A DNA stretch of 60,101 nt, from NCBI GenBank assembly GCA_011389735.1, contig JAABTS010000012.1, positions 1 through 60,101 on the forward strand, in the 5' to 3' direction. A program made the position numbers and the translations under genes. This document shows positions 1-9,369 of this stretch, in pieces. The stretch is from Desulfobacteraceae bacterium (GTDB lineage Bacteria; Desulfobacterota; Desulfobacteria; Desulfobacterales; JAABTS01). The notes beneath the pieces were generated by a model that was not told the DNA's origin, made no database searches, and worked only from the letters and a program-made list of their open reading frames with translations. The number at the start of each line of letters is the position of its first letter. The stretch's first letter is position 1.

Positions 1-676
1 CATGGATTTTGGGGATGGTCAACTCGTTATGGGCCCGAACATACCCGCCACGTAGGGCGGGTCTACCGGGGTGTTTGATTTCGGTTTATGATGTGGCGGG
101 GCCGTTGATGGGGCATTTATAACACCGCAGGGATTTTGGGGATGGTGAGACCGTTATGGGCCCGAACTAACCTGCCCCCTGAAACCTGCCCCCTTGAGCC
201 TGCCCCCTTGAACCTGACACCTCAATTCGGCATTCAACGTTAAATTCAACAATCCCGGCCCTGCCGATTTGTGAAATTAAATTCCCGAAAAATTATATCC
301 TCGCCTTCCGAACATTATCTAAAACGGCGCTGCAACCCCCGCATTTTCCCTTGACTTTCAAAACTCGTTTGCGGTATAGCCTTCAAAGGAATTACGTTTG
401 ACTGTGTAACCGGTCAGGGATATACGAATTTAATTATGTTGAATGTTGAGCCTCGCCACATTTACCATTTAACATTTAGCATTCAACATAAAAAATTCAG
501 CATTCAACATAAAAAAACTTCGTACGATTCCTTATTACGTTCAACATTATTACGTTCAACATTGCGTTCAACGATTATCTTGTCAACCGAATCCATAAAA
601 ACGGTGCGAGATATGAATCGGCATATCGCTTTTAATTTAAGAGAACAGTATTATTCTTCACTTTCAAGGAGGCTTC
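1..676. other. Non-coding left flank with direct repeats
   Basis: No convincing gene is seen before the TRAP operon. The stretch holds two copies of a roughly 40 bp direct repeat (about 4-43 and 132-171, each with GATTTTGGGGATGGT followed by CGTTATGGGCCCGAAC). It also holds a short run of CCTGCCCCCTTGA-like units at 171-215 and tandem TTCAACAT-type units at 470-570. A right half of the dispersed palindrome family lies at 251-297. The open frame 436-852 is built largely from the repeats and overlaps dctP, so I do not call it a gene. Confidence 0.6.
251..297. repeat. Half copy of dispersed palindrome (right end)
   Basis: The stretch reads AATCCCGGCC, then TTGTGAAATTAAATTCCCG, then AAAAATTATAT. 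This matches the centre-to-right-end part of the window-wide palindrome family. The left half is not recognisable. Confidence 0.5.
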
Positions 677-1681
677 ATGAGAAAAATTTCATTATCGGTC
701 ATGTTATTGGGTTTCATTTTGGTTTGCCAATCTTTGGCCGCCGGCCCCATTCGGCTCAATTACGCCAATTTTCCACCGGCGTCGACCTTCCCGTGCGTTC
801 AAATGGAGCGATGGAAAACCGAAGTCCAAACCCGAACCGGGGGCAAGGTTGAAATAAACACCTTTCCCGGTGGAACCCTGCTTGGGGCTAAAAACATGAT
901 GGACGGCGTGATTTCGGGACAGGCCGATATCGGATGTCTTTGCATGGCCTATCAACCGGGAAGATTTGTGTTGACCAACGCTTCGGGACTCCCGCTCGGA
1001 ATACCCGACGCCCGGACCGGCAGCCTGGCGCTCTGGGATTTATACAAAAAATATTCGCCTGAAGCCTTTTCAAAAGTCAGAGTACTCACCATGTTCACCA
1101 CGGCTCCGGCCAACCTTATGTCCAGAACCCCGATTAGAACGCTTGCGGATATCAAGGGATTGGATCTCAGAGCTTCGGGAGGCGCCGCCGAAATTTTAAG
1201 GGCCTGGGGGGCGAATCAGGTCGGCATGCCCATGTCCGCCACGCCGGAGGCTCTTCAAAAGGGAGTGGTTCAGGGGTTGTTTTCGTCGCTGGAAGTTTTG
1301 AAAGATCTGGCTTTCGCGGAACAGTGCAAATACGTCACCATGACGAATACGGTCATTTATCCTTTCGCCGTGGTGATGAATATGGACCGCTGGAACGCAT
1401 TGCCGCCGGACGTTCAAAAAGTGATGGACGAACTCGCTCCCGAGCAGTCGAAATGGACCGGAGAATACATGGACGGTCATGTCCGCAACGCTATCGAGTG
1501 GTCGAAGAAAGAACATCAGGTGGAATTTATCGAGCTTTCCGCGGACGAAAGAAAAGCCTGGGATGGCAAACTGTCGCCGATCACCGAAAAATGGATCGAA
1601 AAACATGGAAAAAATTCGGATTTTCCGGCGGCCCGGATCGTAGAAGATATCAAAACTTTTATCAAAAAGCACAATTCTTGA
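677..1681 (+). CDS. dctP: TRAP transporter substrate-binding protein (DctP family)
   Basis: This is the periplasmic solute-binding component of a tripartite ATP-independent periplasmic (TRAP) transporter, which delivers an organic acid or similar solute to the DctQM membrane pair. It has 334 residues, the usual family length. A signal peptide covers residues 1-22 (hydrophobic LSVMLLGFILVC, then SLAAG), followed by the DctP fold start IRLNYANFPPASTFPCVQMERW. The start at 677 has a strong AAGGAGG ribosome site 6-7 bases upstream. It is followed on the same strand by dctQ and dctM, and then by a chemoreceptor. The ligand cannot be read from sequence; C4-dicarboxylates, other carboxylates or sulfonates are all possible. 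Confidence 0.93.
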   Translation: MRKISLSVMLLGFILVCQSLAAGPIRLNYANFPPASTFPCVQMERWKTEVQTRTGGKVEINTFPGGTLLGAKNMMDGVISGQADIGCLCMAYQPGRFVLTNASGLPLGIPDARTGSLALWDLYKKYSPEAFSKVRVLTMFTTAPANLMSRTPIRTLADIKGLDLRASGGAAEILRAWGANQVGMPMSATPEALQKGVVQGLFSSLEVLKDLAFAEQCKYVTMTNTVIYPFAVVMNMDRWNALPPDVQKVMDELAPEQSKWTGEYMDGHVRNAIEWSKKEHQVEFIELSADERKAWDGKLSPITEKWIEKHGKNSDFPAARIVEDIKTFIKKHNS

Positions 1682-1767
1682 ATTCAGACGCCCCGCCATT
1701 TTCCTCCGGGACCGGCCGAATCACGCCGGCGCGCTCCAATCGGGCGCGCCGTTGGAATTTTTAGCAC

Positions 1768-2289
1768 ATGCATCCTATATTGAAACGAATCGATCAATTG
1801 GATCTGAGGTTACAAAACATTGCGTTGTTTATAGCCGGTGTTTTTTTATTAAGCATGATTTTGTTGACCTGCGCGAACATTTTAAGCCGGGAAATCTGGA
1901 AGCCTGTCTCCGGAACTTACGAGCTGCTCGGTTTTTTCGGATCTGTGACGGCGTCCTTTTCATTGGGATACACCCAGCGAATGCGGGGTCATATTTCAGT
2001 GGACGTGTTGATAAACACCTTTCCCAAACGCTTGAAAGGGGTTCTGAACGCGGTTTCTTCCCTTGTCGGGGCTCTGTTTTTCGCTCTTATAGCCTGGCAG
2101 TTGTTTTTGGACGCTGGCGATTTAATGAGGAGCGGGGAAGTGTCTGAAACGCTCAGGATTGTTTATTATCCTTTTGTTTACGGAGCGTCCGCGGGATGCG
2201 GACTGTTAGTGTTGACATCGGTTTTTGACGCAGTTAAACAGGCGGTTGCGCCCGGACATCCGGAAACGGGGGAGGGGACGGCCCGATGA
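1768..2289 (+). CDS. dctQ: TRAP transporter small permease (DctQ)
   Basis: This is the small four-helix membrane subunit of a TRAP transporter, which links the binding protein to the large permease. It has 173 residues with hydrophobic segments at about 17-38, 49-70, 90-112 and 130-155, as expected for DctQ. An amphipathic N-terminus (IDQLDLRLQN) precedes the first helix. It lies 86 bases after dctP, and its end overlaps the start of dctM by 4 bases (ATGA), indicating translational coupling. No strong ribosome site precedes the ATG at 1768. DctQ proteins diverge quickly, so the call rests on topology and position between dctP and dctM. Confidence 0.9.
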   Translation: MHPILKRIDQLDLRLQNIALFIAGVFLLSMILLTCANILSREIWKPVSGTYELLGFFGSVTASFSLGYTQRMRGHISVDVLINTFPKRLKGVLNAVSSLVGALFFALIAWQLFLDAGDLMRSGEVSETLRIVYYPFVYGASAGCGLLVLTSVFDAVKQAVAPGHPETGEGTAR

Positions 2290-3590
2290 GTTTACTTCTG
2301 GTCGGCGTCGTGGGTGTCGTCTCCCTTTTGTTGATGTTGTTCATTCTGGGCACGCCTGTGGGCGTCGCCATGGGCGTGGTCGGTTTCCTGGGATTCAGCT
2401 ATGTAATCAATATTACGGCGGGGCTTGACATGATCGGGGCGACACTATGGGAGACCTTTTCCAAAGCCGGGCTCACAGTCATTCCGATGTTTATTTTCAT
2501 GGGCCAGATAGCGTTTTATTCAGGCGTTAATGAAAAATTGTACAATGCGGCCTATAAATGGATCGGGCATATCCGTGGCGGCATCGCCATGGCGACAATT
2601 ATGGCCTGCGCCGCTTTTTCCGCGATTTGCGGATCCAATGCCGCCACAGCCGCAACCATGACCACTGTGTCCCTGCCCCAGATGAACCGTTTCGGATATA
2701 ACCCGAAACTCAGCACCGGAGCAGTGGCGTGCGGATCGACTTTGGGCGTGGTGATCCCGCCAAGCGTCGTTCTTATCGTGATCGGCCTTTCAACTGGACT
2801 GTCCATTCCCCGGCTTTTTTACGGAGGCGTCGGCGCAGGCGCCTTACTGTGCCTGTTTCTGATTTTGACCATATTCCTTTTATGCCGTTTTTTTCCAGGC
2901 TGGGGGCCGACCGGAGGAAAAACCGGATTCCGGGAAAAAATCGAATCCCTTTCCGGCGGCGCCGAAATGCTTGCGCTTTTTCTTCTGGTCATGCTGGGCC
3001 TCTACTTTGGTGTTTTCACGCCTACTGAGGCGGGGGCGGCGGGATCGTTTCTGGCTGTGGCCCTTAGCCTGTTCCAACGCAGATTGACATTGAAAACTTT
3101 TATGTATTCCGTCAGAGACACGCTGAAGATTTCCTGTATGGTCATCGTGATTATCACCGGGGCCGTAATTTTCGGCCGATTCCTGACGATCACCCGGATT
3201 CCCTACAATATCGCCGACTGGGTCACGGCGATGCCGCTATCCGGAACATGGATCATGGCCATGATTTTCTTTATTTATATTATCGGCGGCGCTTTAATGG
3301 ATGCTTTAGCGCTTCTGCTCATAACGATTCCCATTTTTTTCCCGGTGGCGGAAAAACTGGGGTATGATCCGATCTGGTTCGGGGTCACCATTACCGTCGT
3401 TACCACGATGGGGGCCGTAACGCCTCCGGTCGGGGCCACGACATACGTTGTCGGCGGAATGGCGAAGGGCGTTCCTCTCGAAGAAGTCTTTAAAGGCGTG
3501 CTGTACTTCCTTCCGGCGTATATTGTTTGTATCGCCTTTCTCATGTTGTTCCCTGAAATAATCACCTTTCTGCCGGATTTGTTAAACTGA
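2286..3590 (+). CDS. dctM: TRAP transporter large permease (DctM)
   Basis: This is the large ion-coupled transport subunit of the TRAP system, which imports solute with a Na+ or H+ gradient. It has 434 residues with about 12 hydrophobic segments. Family-typical stretches are visible: FIFMGQIAFYSGVNEKLY near residue 80, the GSNAATAATM region near 117-126, and the second-repeat motif GAVTPPVGATTYVV near 378-391. Start overlap with dctQ (ATGA) shows operon structure. The neighbouring chemoreceptor suggests that cells may swim toward the substrate this transporter takes up, which is inference from context. Confidence 0.94.
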   Translation: MSLLLVGVVGVVSLLLMLFILGTPVGVAMGVVGFLGFSYVINITAGLDMIGATLWETFSKAGLTVIPMFIFMGQIAFYSGVNEKLYNAAYKWIGHIRGGIAMATIMACAAFSAICGSNAATAATMTTVSLPQMNRFGYNPKLSTGAVACGSTLGVVIPPSVVLIVIGLSTGLSIPRLFYGGVGAGALLCLFLILTIFLLCRFFPGWGPTGGKTGFREKIESLSGGAEMLALFLLVMLGLYFGVFTPTEAGAAGSFLAVALSLFQRRLTLKTFMYSVRDTLKISCMVIVIITGAVIFGRFLTITRIPYNIADWVTAMPLSGTWIMAMIFFIYIIGGALMDALALLLITIPIFFPVAEKLGYDPIWFGVTITVVTTMGAVTPPVGATTYVVGGMAKGVPLEEVFKGVLYFLPAYIVCIAFLMLFPEIITFLPDLLN

Positions 3591-3643
3591 GGTTTCTGTT
3601 ACACCCCCTTTAACCTCGCTGAACACAATTTGTTGGGATAGAT

Positions 3644-5002
3644 ATGAAAAATGCATCTAAATCGCGAAAATTCAGTATTCTTCTTAAAATCAACGCTATC
3701 GTCGTCGTGATGACGATTTTCATTACCGGATTATCGGCGTATATCGAATTTGAAAACCGGAAGAAAGAACTCCGTCAAGAGCTTCAGATGACATGCGAAG
3801 GGGCTGCGGAAAGGCTGTCAAAAAACCTTTATAGCCAGATATGGGATATGGACGATGAAATGGTCAAATCGTCTTTGAAGTCGGAAATGTTTCAAAAAAG
3901 CGTTTACGCAATCCTGGTCGAAGAGAATAACGCCATCACCTACGGCGTCATACGTGACTCCGCCTGGAAGCCTGTGTACGAGAGCAAACCGGTTGAAGGG
4001 GATTTTATCACTGTTTCAAAAGATATTTTGAAAAATGACCAGAAATTGGGGGTTGTCGAGGTTTATTGCGCCGACCGGTTCATGATCGAGGAACTGATTG
4101 AAAAAACGGTCCGCATTGCTGTCACATCGCTTTTGACCATTCTGGCGATTACGATCGCCATTTTCCTTGCCCTTCGCACATACCTGATCAAACCGGTCAA
4201 TCAACTGGTTAACGGGTTTACAACCTGCGCCCATACAGTCTTAGAAGCGTCCGGTGAAATGTCTTCGACCAGTGAAAGCCTGTCTCAGAGCGCATCGGAA
4301 CAGGCGGCGTCTATCGAAGAAACATCGGCGTCCCTGGAACAAATGGCCGCGATGAGCCTCGAGACCACCCAGTTGACAAAAGGCGCCGAGGATTTAATGA
4401 ACGATAACATTTCAAAATCCGGACAATCGCTGAAGAACCTGGTGCAATTGACCGAAGAAATGAGCCGGATCGAAGCGGACAGCGGAGAGATGGGCCAGAT
4501 TATCAAAACCATCGATGAAATCGCCTTTCAAACCAATCTTCTGGCCCTGAATGCAGCCGTTGAAGCTGCTCGGGCCGGTGAAGCCGGAGCCGGTTTCGCC
4601 ATTGTCGCCGATGAAGTCCGAAATCTGGCCCTGAGAGCCTCCGGAGCCGCTGAAAACACGCAGACCCTTCTTGATAAAACCGTAAAACGCGTGAGCCATG
4701 CCTCGAAATCAATCAAGGAAATAAATGAAGATTTTGAAGGCATCATAGAATCGGCCACGGTTATGGGGGAAAAAACCCAGGCGATCACGACGGCGAGCGA
4801 AGAGCAGTCCAGAGGGATTCAGCAAATCAGCGTCTCGGCCAATGAGATTGACCGGGTCACTCAACAAATCGCGGCGGGATCTGAGCAATCGGCGGCGGTG
4901 GCCCAGGATCTTCAATCCCGGTCAAAGGAACTGAAACAGTATATTCGGACACTTCTGGAGATCATCGGCGGTTCCGCCTATTCGGCAAGCAGCCGTCAGT
5001 AA
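3644..5002 (+). CDS. Methyl-accepting chemotaxis protein
   Basis: This is a transmembrane chemoreceptor that signals to CheA/CheW. It has 452 residues. TM1 is at about 12-32, a periplasmic sensor of about 120 residues follows (contains [21 protein letters not shown]), and TM2 is at about 156-177. A HAMP is short or absent: [12 protein letters not shown] leads almost directly into the signalling coil. The conserved hairpin tip is present near residues 290-312 ([20 protein letters not shown]). No C-terminal NWETF-type CheR tether is visible. It lies 53 bases after dctM on the same strand, so it is probably co-expressed with the TRAP transporter. The sensor domain looks Cache/CHASE-like but I cannot assign it. 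Confidence 0.93.
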   Translation: MKNASKSRKFSILLKINAIVVVMTIFITGLSAYIEFENRKKELRQELQMTCEGAAERLSKNLYSQIWDMDDEMVKSSLKSEMFQKSVYAILVEENNAITYGVIRDSAWKPVYESKPVEGDFITVSKDILKNDQKLGVVEVYCADRFMIEELIEKTVRIAVTSLLTILAITIAIFLALRTYLIKPVNQLVNGFTTCAHTVLEASGEMSSTSESLSQSASEQAASIEETSASLEQMAAMSLETTQLTKGAEDLMNDNISKSGQSLKNLVQLTEEMSRIEADSGEMGQIIKTIDEIAFQTNLLALNAAVEAARAGEAGAGFAIVADEVRNLALRASGAAENTQTLLDKTVKRVSHASKSIKEINEDFEGIIESATVMGEKTQAITTASEEQSRGIQQISVSANEIDRVTQQIAAGSEQSAAVAQDLQSRSKELKQYIRTLLEIIGGSAYSASSRQ

Positions 5003-5021
5003 TCAGCAAGGGAAAACTTTG

Positions 5022-5226
5022 TATAGTCTTTCAGAAATTTAATTTCATAAGGCGGTAGACCTTGGATTTACCCTGAATTTTAATTCGGGGAGGAAAGCAG
5101 CGATTCCGATTCCGATAGCGATCCCGATTTCAAAGTGTAAACTGACAGATGAAGGATGCCAAAAAATCGCTGTACATCATATCCCAGACCGGGGACATAA
5201 TGAAATTTAATTCCTGAAACCTATAG
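5022..5226. repeat. Interrupted full copy of dispersed palindrome
   Basis: The left end (TATAGTCTTTCAGAAATTT, then AATTTCATAAGGCGG) lies at 5022-5069. The right end (ATGAAATTTAATTCCTGAAA then CCTATAG) lies at about 5190-5226. About 110 bp of other sequence separate them, including GATTCCGATTCCGAT-like short repeats. It fills the gap between the convergent MCP and CDF genes. Confidence 0.6.
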
Positions 5227-5244
5227 CTGAGATCTGAGATCTGA

Positions 5245-6153
5245 TTACTCATCGAATAGCTCTATCGGATCGACATGAATCATCACATCCAGGACGTCCT
5301 CTTCACAGGAAATAATCCTTTCTCGAACGTCTTCCCCGATTTGATGTCCTTCGAGTACGGAAATGGATCCTTCTACGACAATATATAAATCGACCTGAAG
5401 GGCGTTGCTGACATATCGGGTTCTGATCTTGCTTACACGTTTGACGGTTTTGTTTTCCAAGGCCGCCGCCTTTATACGTTCACAGGCTTCTTCCGGGGCC
5501 CCGGCGTCAATCAATTCCATCAGACCCGGACATATAATCTTTAAAGCGGCCTGCACGATCAAAATGGCGACAATGACCGCCCCGATGGAATCCAGGAAAG
5601 TCATCGACGGGAAATAGATGGCTCCCAGAACGGCTATAAGCACCGGTATGGAGCTGATGGCGTCCAGTCGGTGATGCCAGGCGTTGGCCCTTAACGCGGA
5701 GCTTTTTACGCGCCTGCCGAGCTTGAGGGTCCATCTATAAAGGATTTCCTTGCAGACGACCGATGCGGCGGCGGCGGCGAATGCGATCCAGCCGGGTTTG
5801 ACCGGATGAATTTTATAGGCGGAAACAGCGGCGTCCCACACAATGCCGATACCTGCGCCGAGGAGGACAAGGCCGATAAATATGGTGACCAGGGTTTCAA
5901 TCCTTCGATGGCCGTAGGGATGGCTTTGATCCGGCGGTTTTGACCAGTACCTGGAGCCGATGATAACGGCCACGTCGGTTGAGCTGTCGGAAAGACTGTG
6001 AACGGCGTCGGCGACCACCGCCTGGCTGTTTCCCATCACTCCGGCGACAAATTTCAAAACCGATAATAAGATATTGATAATCAGCCCGATCCAGGTCGCC
6101 TTCCGGACGACTTTCGACGCTTCCTCACTATCTATTTTTTTCTCAATCAGCAT
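5245..6153 (-). CDS. Cation diffusion facilitator (CDF) metal exporter
   Basis: This is an inner-membrane exporter of divalent metals (Zn, Fe, Mn, Co or Cd) driven by proton exchange. It has 302 residues, the typical length. Six hydrophobic segments are followed by a cytoplasmic C-terminal domain. Metal-site residues are visible: D49, H52 and D56 in ADAVHSLSDSSTD (TM2), and the HxxxD pair in NAWHHRLDAISS (TM5). The C-terminal domain ends with DVMIHVDPIE, a usual CDF ending. It is transcribed away from the glycosyltransferase operon to its right, 43 bases from that operon's end and in the same direction. The metal specificity is unknown; FieF-like is the nearest group by pattern. Confidence 0.92.
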   Translation of the reverse strand: MLIEKKIDSEEASKVVRKATWIGLIINILLSVLKFVAGVMGNSQAVVADAVHSLSDSSTDVAVIIGSRYWSKPPDQSHPYGHRRIETLVTIFIGLVLLGAGIGIVWDAAVSAYKIHPVKPGWIAFAAAAASVVCKEILYRWTLKLGRRVKSSALRANAWHHRLDAISSIPVLIAVLGAIYFPSMTFLDSIGAVIVAILIVQAALKIICPGLMELIDAGAPEEACERIKAAALENKTVKRVSKIRTRYVSNALQVDLYIVVEGSISVLEGHQIGEDVRERIISCEEDVLDVMIHVDPIELFDE

Positions 6154-6196
6154 ATGAAACGTTCAGCCGGCTGTGTCGCGGTTTCATTTTGAAAAT

Positions 6197-7333
6197 TTAT
6201 AGATTTTCCGACAGTATGCGGTGCAAAAATTTAGCCGCCGCATCAGCTCCGGTTTGAATTCGGGGCCGTCCCGGCGGGGTCGCAAAAAAGGAATCCAACC
6301 TATTTAGCCATTGGCCGCTCACAAATTCGGATTCCGCAATCGGAGCGCCCGAAACCGAAGATCGGATAAACTCTTCCAGGGGTCCGGACTCCCTGAAACC
6401 GGGCCTCAGAATGTATCCATATACGGTTCCAGTGTTGTAAACTTCCGACAAGGTGCTGTAACCGACTTTGCCTGCAACGAGGTCGCAGGCGTTTACCAGA
6501 TCCGGGTGATAGAATTCGGAATGATGTGGGAGCATGGTGATATTCCCGGTTGTCGCCCCTCCGGGATCCAATGAATTGTCTGCGCACGGAAAAATAAAAT
6601 GAACGTTTTCCACGGCTTTCGCACTGTCAATAAACGGATAATCGGCGGGAATTCCACCCATAGACGCCATAACAAGTTTAACGCCGTCCGGGACACCGAG
6701 ACGTCGCCTGACTTCGTGCGCCGGCGTTCGCGGTTTTCGGCTAACCGGTTGTATTGTCAGATCGGCGTTCACGCTTCGGCACACCGGTTCGGCCTGAATA
6801 TGATAATCCGCGCGGCTGAACAGATTTTCGAGGTATTTTATGTGGGGAATAAATCCCGGAACCCTATCGGCGTAGGCTGCATAAATCCAGTCCCATGTGA
6901 AATTTTCGATCAGGACCGAAGGCACGCCCGATAATTGGGCGGCCGCAATACCCAATGGAGCGATATCGCATACTATCAGCCGGCAGTTCGATTCCATAAT
7001 TGTTTCGGCCGTATCTGCGAGCAAGTTTCCGGCCGGCGGGAAAAACCGGTTCAACCTTTCCACTGTGGCTTCAAGATCGATATGCAAGGGATCGTGTTGA
7101 ACAAGGCCGATATCGGTTTCAAGAGGGCGGCGCGTAAAACGGCGGGTGAGCGAGGTTTCAAAAAACCATTGCGGAACGGACGTGAAAATTTCTATTCGAA
7201 TATGTTTATCGAGAGTCGCCAGGGCTTCGGCGACGGCCGAAGCACGTGCGGCGTGGCCGAATCCGTGCGGTGAGACAAAAAAAGCCACGGCGGGAACGGA
7301 ATTTGAGCTATTCGATGCGTATTCATGGTTCAT
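6197..7333 (-). CDS. Glycosyltransferase-like protein (GT28/MurG-like fold)
   Basis: This probably transfers a sugar from a nucleotide donor. It has 378 residues from the ATG at 7333, whose ATGA overlaps the ispD stop; a TTG start at 7351 is possible but less likely. The N-terminus VAFFVSPHGFGHAARASAVAEAL matches the glycine/histidine loop (GHGHxxR-like) found in UDP-glycosyltransferases of the GT-B fold. The C-terminal half carries KVGYSTLSEVYNTGTVYGYILR, a typical donor-binding stretch. The acceptor is not predictable. It is the last gene of the suf-HPr-ispD run, so it may act on an isoprenoid-linked or cell-envelope substrate, which is speculation from position only. Confidence 0.65.
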   Translation of the reverse strand: MNHEYASNSSNSVPAVAFFVSPHGFGHAARASAVAEALATLDKHIRIEIFTSVPQWFFETSLTRRFTRRPLETDIGLVQHDPLHIDLEATVERLNRFFPPAGNLLADTAETIMESNCRLIVCDIAPLGIAAAQLSGVPSVLIENFTWDWIYAAYADRVPGFIPHIKYLENLFSRADYHIQAEPVCRSVNADLTIQPVSRKPRTPAHEVRRRLGVPDGVKLVMASMGGIPADYPFIDSAKAVENVHFIFPCADNSLDPGGATTGNITMLPHHSEFYHPDLVNACDLVAGKVGYSTLSEVYNTGTVYGYILRPGFRESGPLEEFIRSSVSGAPIAESEFVSGQWLNRLDSFFATPPGRPRIQTGADAAAKFLHRILSENL

Positions 7334-8034
7334 GGCGTGGTGACTCGCCAACCCTTTTCGGCGGCCAGGACAGCCTCCGCAAGCGCCAGCTCAGCCTGTA
7401 TGGTGATTTTGATATTTCCTGGATCACCGGGAATAATTTTGACCTGTTTTCCGATTCGCTCCACAAGACCGGCGTCGTCGGTTCCGCGATAGCCGTCCCG
7501 TCTGGCGGCTTCGTGTGCGTCACGAATCGTTCGATACAAAAAAGCCTGGGGGGTTTGAGCCATCCAGAGGTTTTTTCGTTCGACGGTCTCCCGGATCATT
7601 CCCGAGCTTTCGGCCCGTTTCAATGTATCCGTTACCGGTGTAGCGATAATGCAGGCGCCGGAACGACGGGCCTCCCGGATACATGAGGTTATTTGTTCGG
7701 GAGTGATAAAAGGCCGCACGCCGTCATGAACTGTTACGATCCGCGGGGAGTTCTCGACCGCCAGCAATCCGTTGTAGACCGATTCCTGCCGTTCAGCGCC
7801 GCCCGCAACCAAAGTCACCCTTTTTCGACAACAGGAAATAATTTCCGCCCGGCAAAAGGCCATATCAGCCTCCGGCGCCGCCAGAACAATTTCCTGAACC
7901 GCTTCACAGGCGTCGAATTTCAAAAGGGTTCGTGAAAGAATGGGGATTCCGGCCAGCGGCAGGTATTGTTTTTTTATAGCGCCCCCCATCCGTGATCCCT
8001 TGCCTCCTGCAACAATGATCGCTGCGGCGCACAT
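7330..8034 (-). CDS. ispD: 2-C-methyl-D-erythritol 4-phosphate cytidylyltransferase
   Basis: This is the cytidylyltransferase that joins CTP and MEP in the non-mevalonate isoprenoid pathway. It has 234 residues, as usual. The nucleotide-binding loop IIVAGGKGSRMGGAIKKQYLPL is at the N-terminus. The HDGVRPFI motif lies near residue 104, and RGTDDAGLVERIG near the C-terminus supplies the usual (T)DD(A/E) region. The start is directly adjacent to the stop of the upstream HPr-domain gene, and the stop overlaps the following gene as ATGA, so these genes are one transcription unit. ispF is not next to it, unlike many bacteria. Confidence 0.95.
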   Translation of the reverse strand: MCAAAIIVAGGKGSRMGGAIKKQYLPLAGIPILSRTLLKFDACEAVQEIVLAAPEADMAFCRAEIISCCRKRVTLVAGGAERQESVYNGLLAVENSPRIVTVHDGVRPFITPEQITSCIREARRSGACIIATPVTDTLKRAESSGMIRETVERKNLWMAQTPQAFLYRTIRDAHEAARRDGYRGTDDAGLVERIGKQVKIIPGDPGNIKITIQAELALAEAVLAAEKGWRVTTP

Positions 8035-9369
8035 CTAATTTTGCCGTAAATATTTCAAATCGTCAGGCAATGGGACGCCTTTGCCCACGGAATCTTCTCC
8101 ATAATTGGAGGCGGCGAGCTTCTCGATATCGTTTAACGCCCGCACATCCCCTCGAAATTCCACTTCAGTGATTTTTTCATGCTGAATCATGCCGCCTGCG
8201 TACTGAATATCCAGTACACTGCCGGCATCGAATTTTTCATCGCCGACGCAAAGATCCACACGCCCGCCGAAATGCTGGACAATTTTAGCCACCAGAAGGC
8301 TTGGTCGGCTGTGGAATCCCCGAGTGACGGGAACATTGACCCGGATGGAAGCCTGTTCGATATTTTCGTTTAAAATTTCCTTGACCGGTTCTTTTCCGGT
8401 GGAAAGAAAATGACACACATAATACAATCCGTAATTGACCGTATACCGGATCAGCTTATTCGGGTCAATGATCGACGCCAGCCTTTCCCGAACCTGTTTG
8501 TTGATATCTCTGAATCCGACATCCAGAAGATGCCGTTCATAAAAATGGAGAAGCCTCCCCATCATTTTCAGCAAATGGAATACTACCGAAAACAGGCTTC
8601 TGAACTGCTTCAGCTTTTTCTCTCTGGATCCGTATCCGCCATGCACGACATAGGTGTCGAAGTAAGATTGGAGATTATGAACGAGCATCTGGTATTTCCG
8701 GATTTCAACTTCGTTGATCGTATCCGGAACAATTTTGATAATTTCTTCGATACTGTAGGGTTCGAAAAAGGCGTGCCGGTCGAAATACCTGGCGATTCCC
8801 AGAAATTCACTTGCCAGCTTGACAATATTCCGTTTCTGCCGCTCCCTTTCCTCCTGTCCGAAATCGTCCGCCATATCGTATTCAAGGAGCTTGTTACTTG
8901 ATATGCCGGGAAATTCCGATGAAAAAAAAGTTCCGTCGGGAACCGGAATTTCCAGCCGGTTGGCTTCCTCGAGAATAGCAGGCGCAAGCTTTTGCAATGT
9001 TTGCACCAGAAATAAAAAGGCGTCATCCCCGTCGGCTTCGAAATTTTCAGTGTCGCCAAGTTCGTAAAAGCCCAACCGGATTGCAATATGCTTCAAGGAA
9101 TTGGCGGCGAGACTGATATGCCGAACCGCTGCGGACAATTCCCGATAATAGTACCAGTTTTTGTTATTCTTGGCCCCGTTGAAATCGAGAAAATCCTCCA
9201 GAGCATGTGCGCTGGAAATCAATTTGGAAAAGACCATCCGGGTGAACACATGCCTGGGATCATCGTTGCTCCGTTCGATATAGGTCATGCACATGAGGTA
9301 ATTGGCTGAAAAAATCTTCACTTTCTCAGCATACGAAATATCGCACACATTGTTTTGCATGGGTTTCAC
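8035..9369 (-). CDS. HPr-domain protein with long uncharacterised N-terminal region
   Basis: It has 444 residues. About residues 1-330 are mainly helical and unrecognised. The last 100 residues are an HPr (PTS phosphocarrier) domain with the phospho-histidine site GFHSRPS near residue 351 and AGSVLDIQYAGGM at the position of the HPr regulatory serine segment. The start is a GTG overlapping the sufB stop (GTGA), so it is translated with the Suf genes. HPr normally carries phosphate between EI and EII or acts on regulators; here no PTS enzyme is in view, so the domain may be regulatory. The N-terminal part could be a sensor or a binding platform. I do not recognise the whole protein. Confidence 0.8.
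   Translation of the reverse strand: MKPMQNNVCDISYAEKVKIFSANYLMCMTYIERSNDDPRHVFTRMVFSKLISSAHALEDFLDFNGAKNNKNWYYYRELSAAVRHISLAANSLKHIAIRLGFYELGDTENFEADGDDAFLFLVQTLQKLAPAILEEANRLEIPVPDGTFFSSEFPGISSNKLLEYDMADDFGQEERERQKRNIVKLASEFLGIARYFDRHAFFEPYSIEEIIKIVPDTINEVEIRKYQMLVHNLQSYFDTYVVHGGYGSREKKLKQFRSLFSVVFHLLKMMGRLLHFYERHLLDVGFRDINKQVRERLASIIDPNKLIRYTVNYGLYYVCHFLSTGKEPVKEILNENIEQASIRVNVPVTRGFHSRPSLLVAKIVQHFGGRVDLCVGDEKFDAGSVLDIQYAGGMIQHEKITEVEFRGDVRALNDIEKLAASNYGEDSVGKGVPLPDDLKYLRQN

Noticed and set aside
436-852. 138-codon plus-strand frame before dctP
   Set aside because: Its sequence is made of TTCAACAT-type repeats, and it overlaps the signal peptide and start of dctP, which has a strong ribosome site in another frame.
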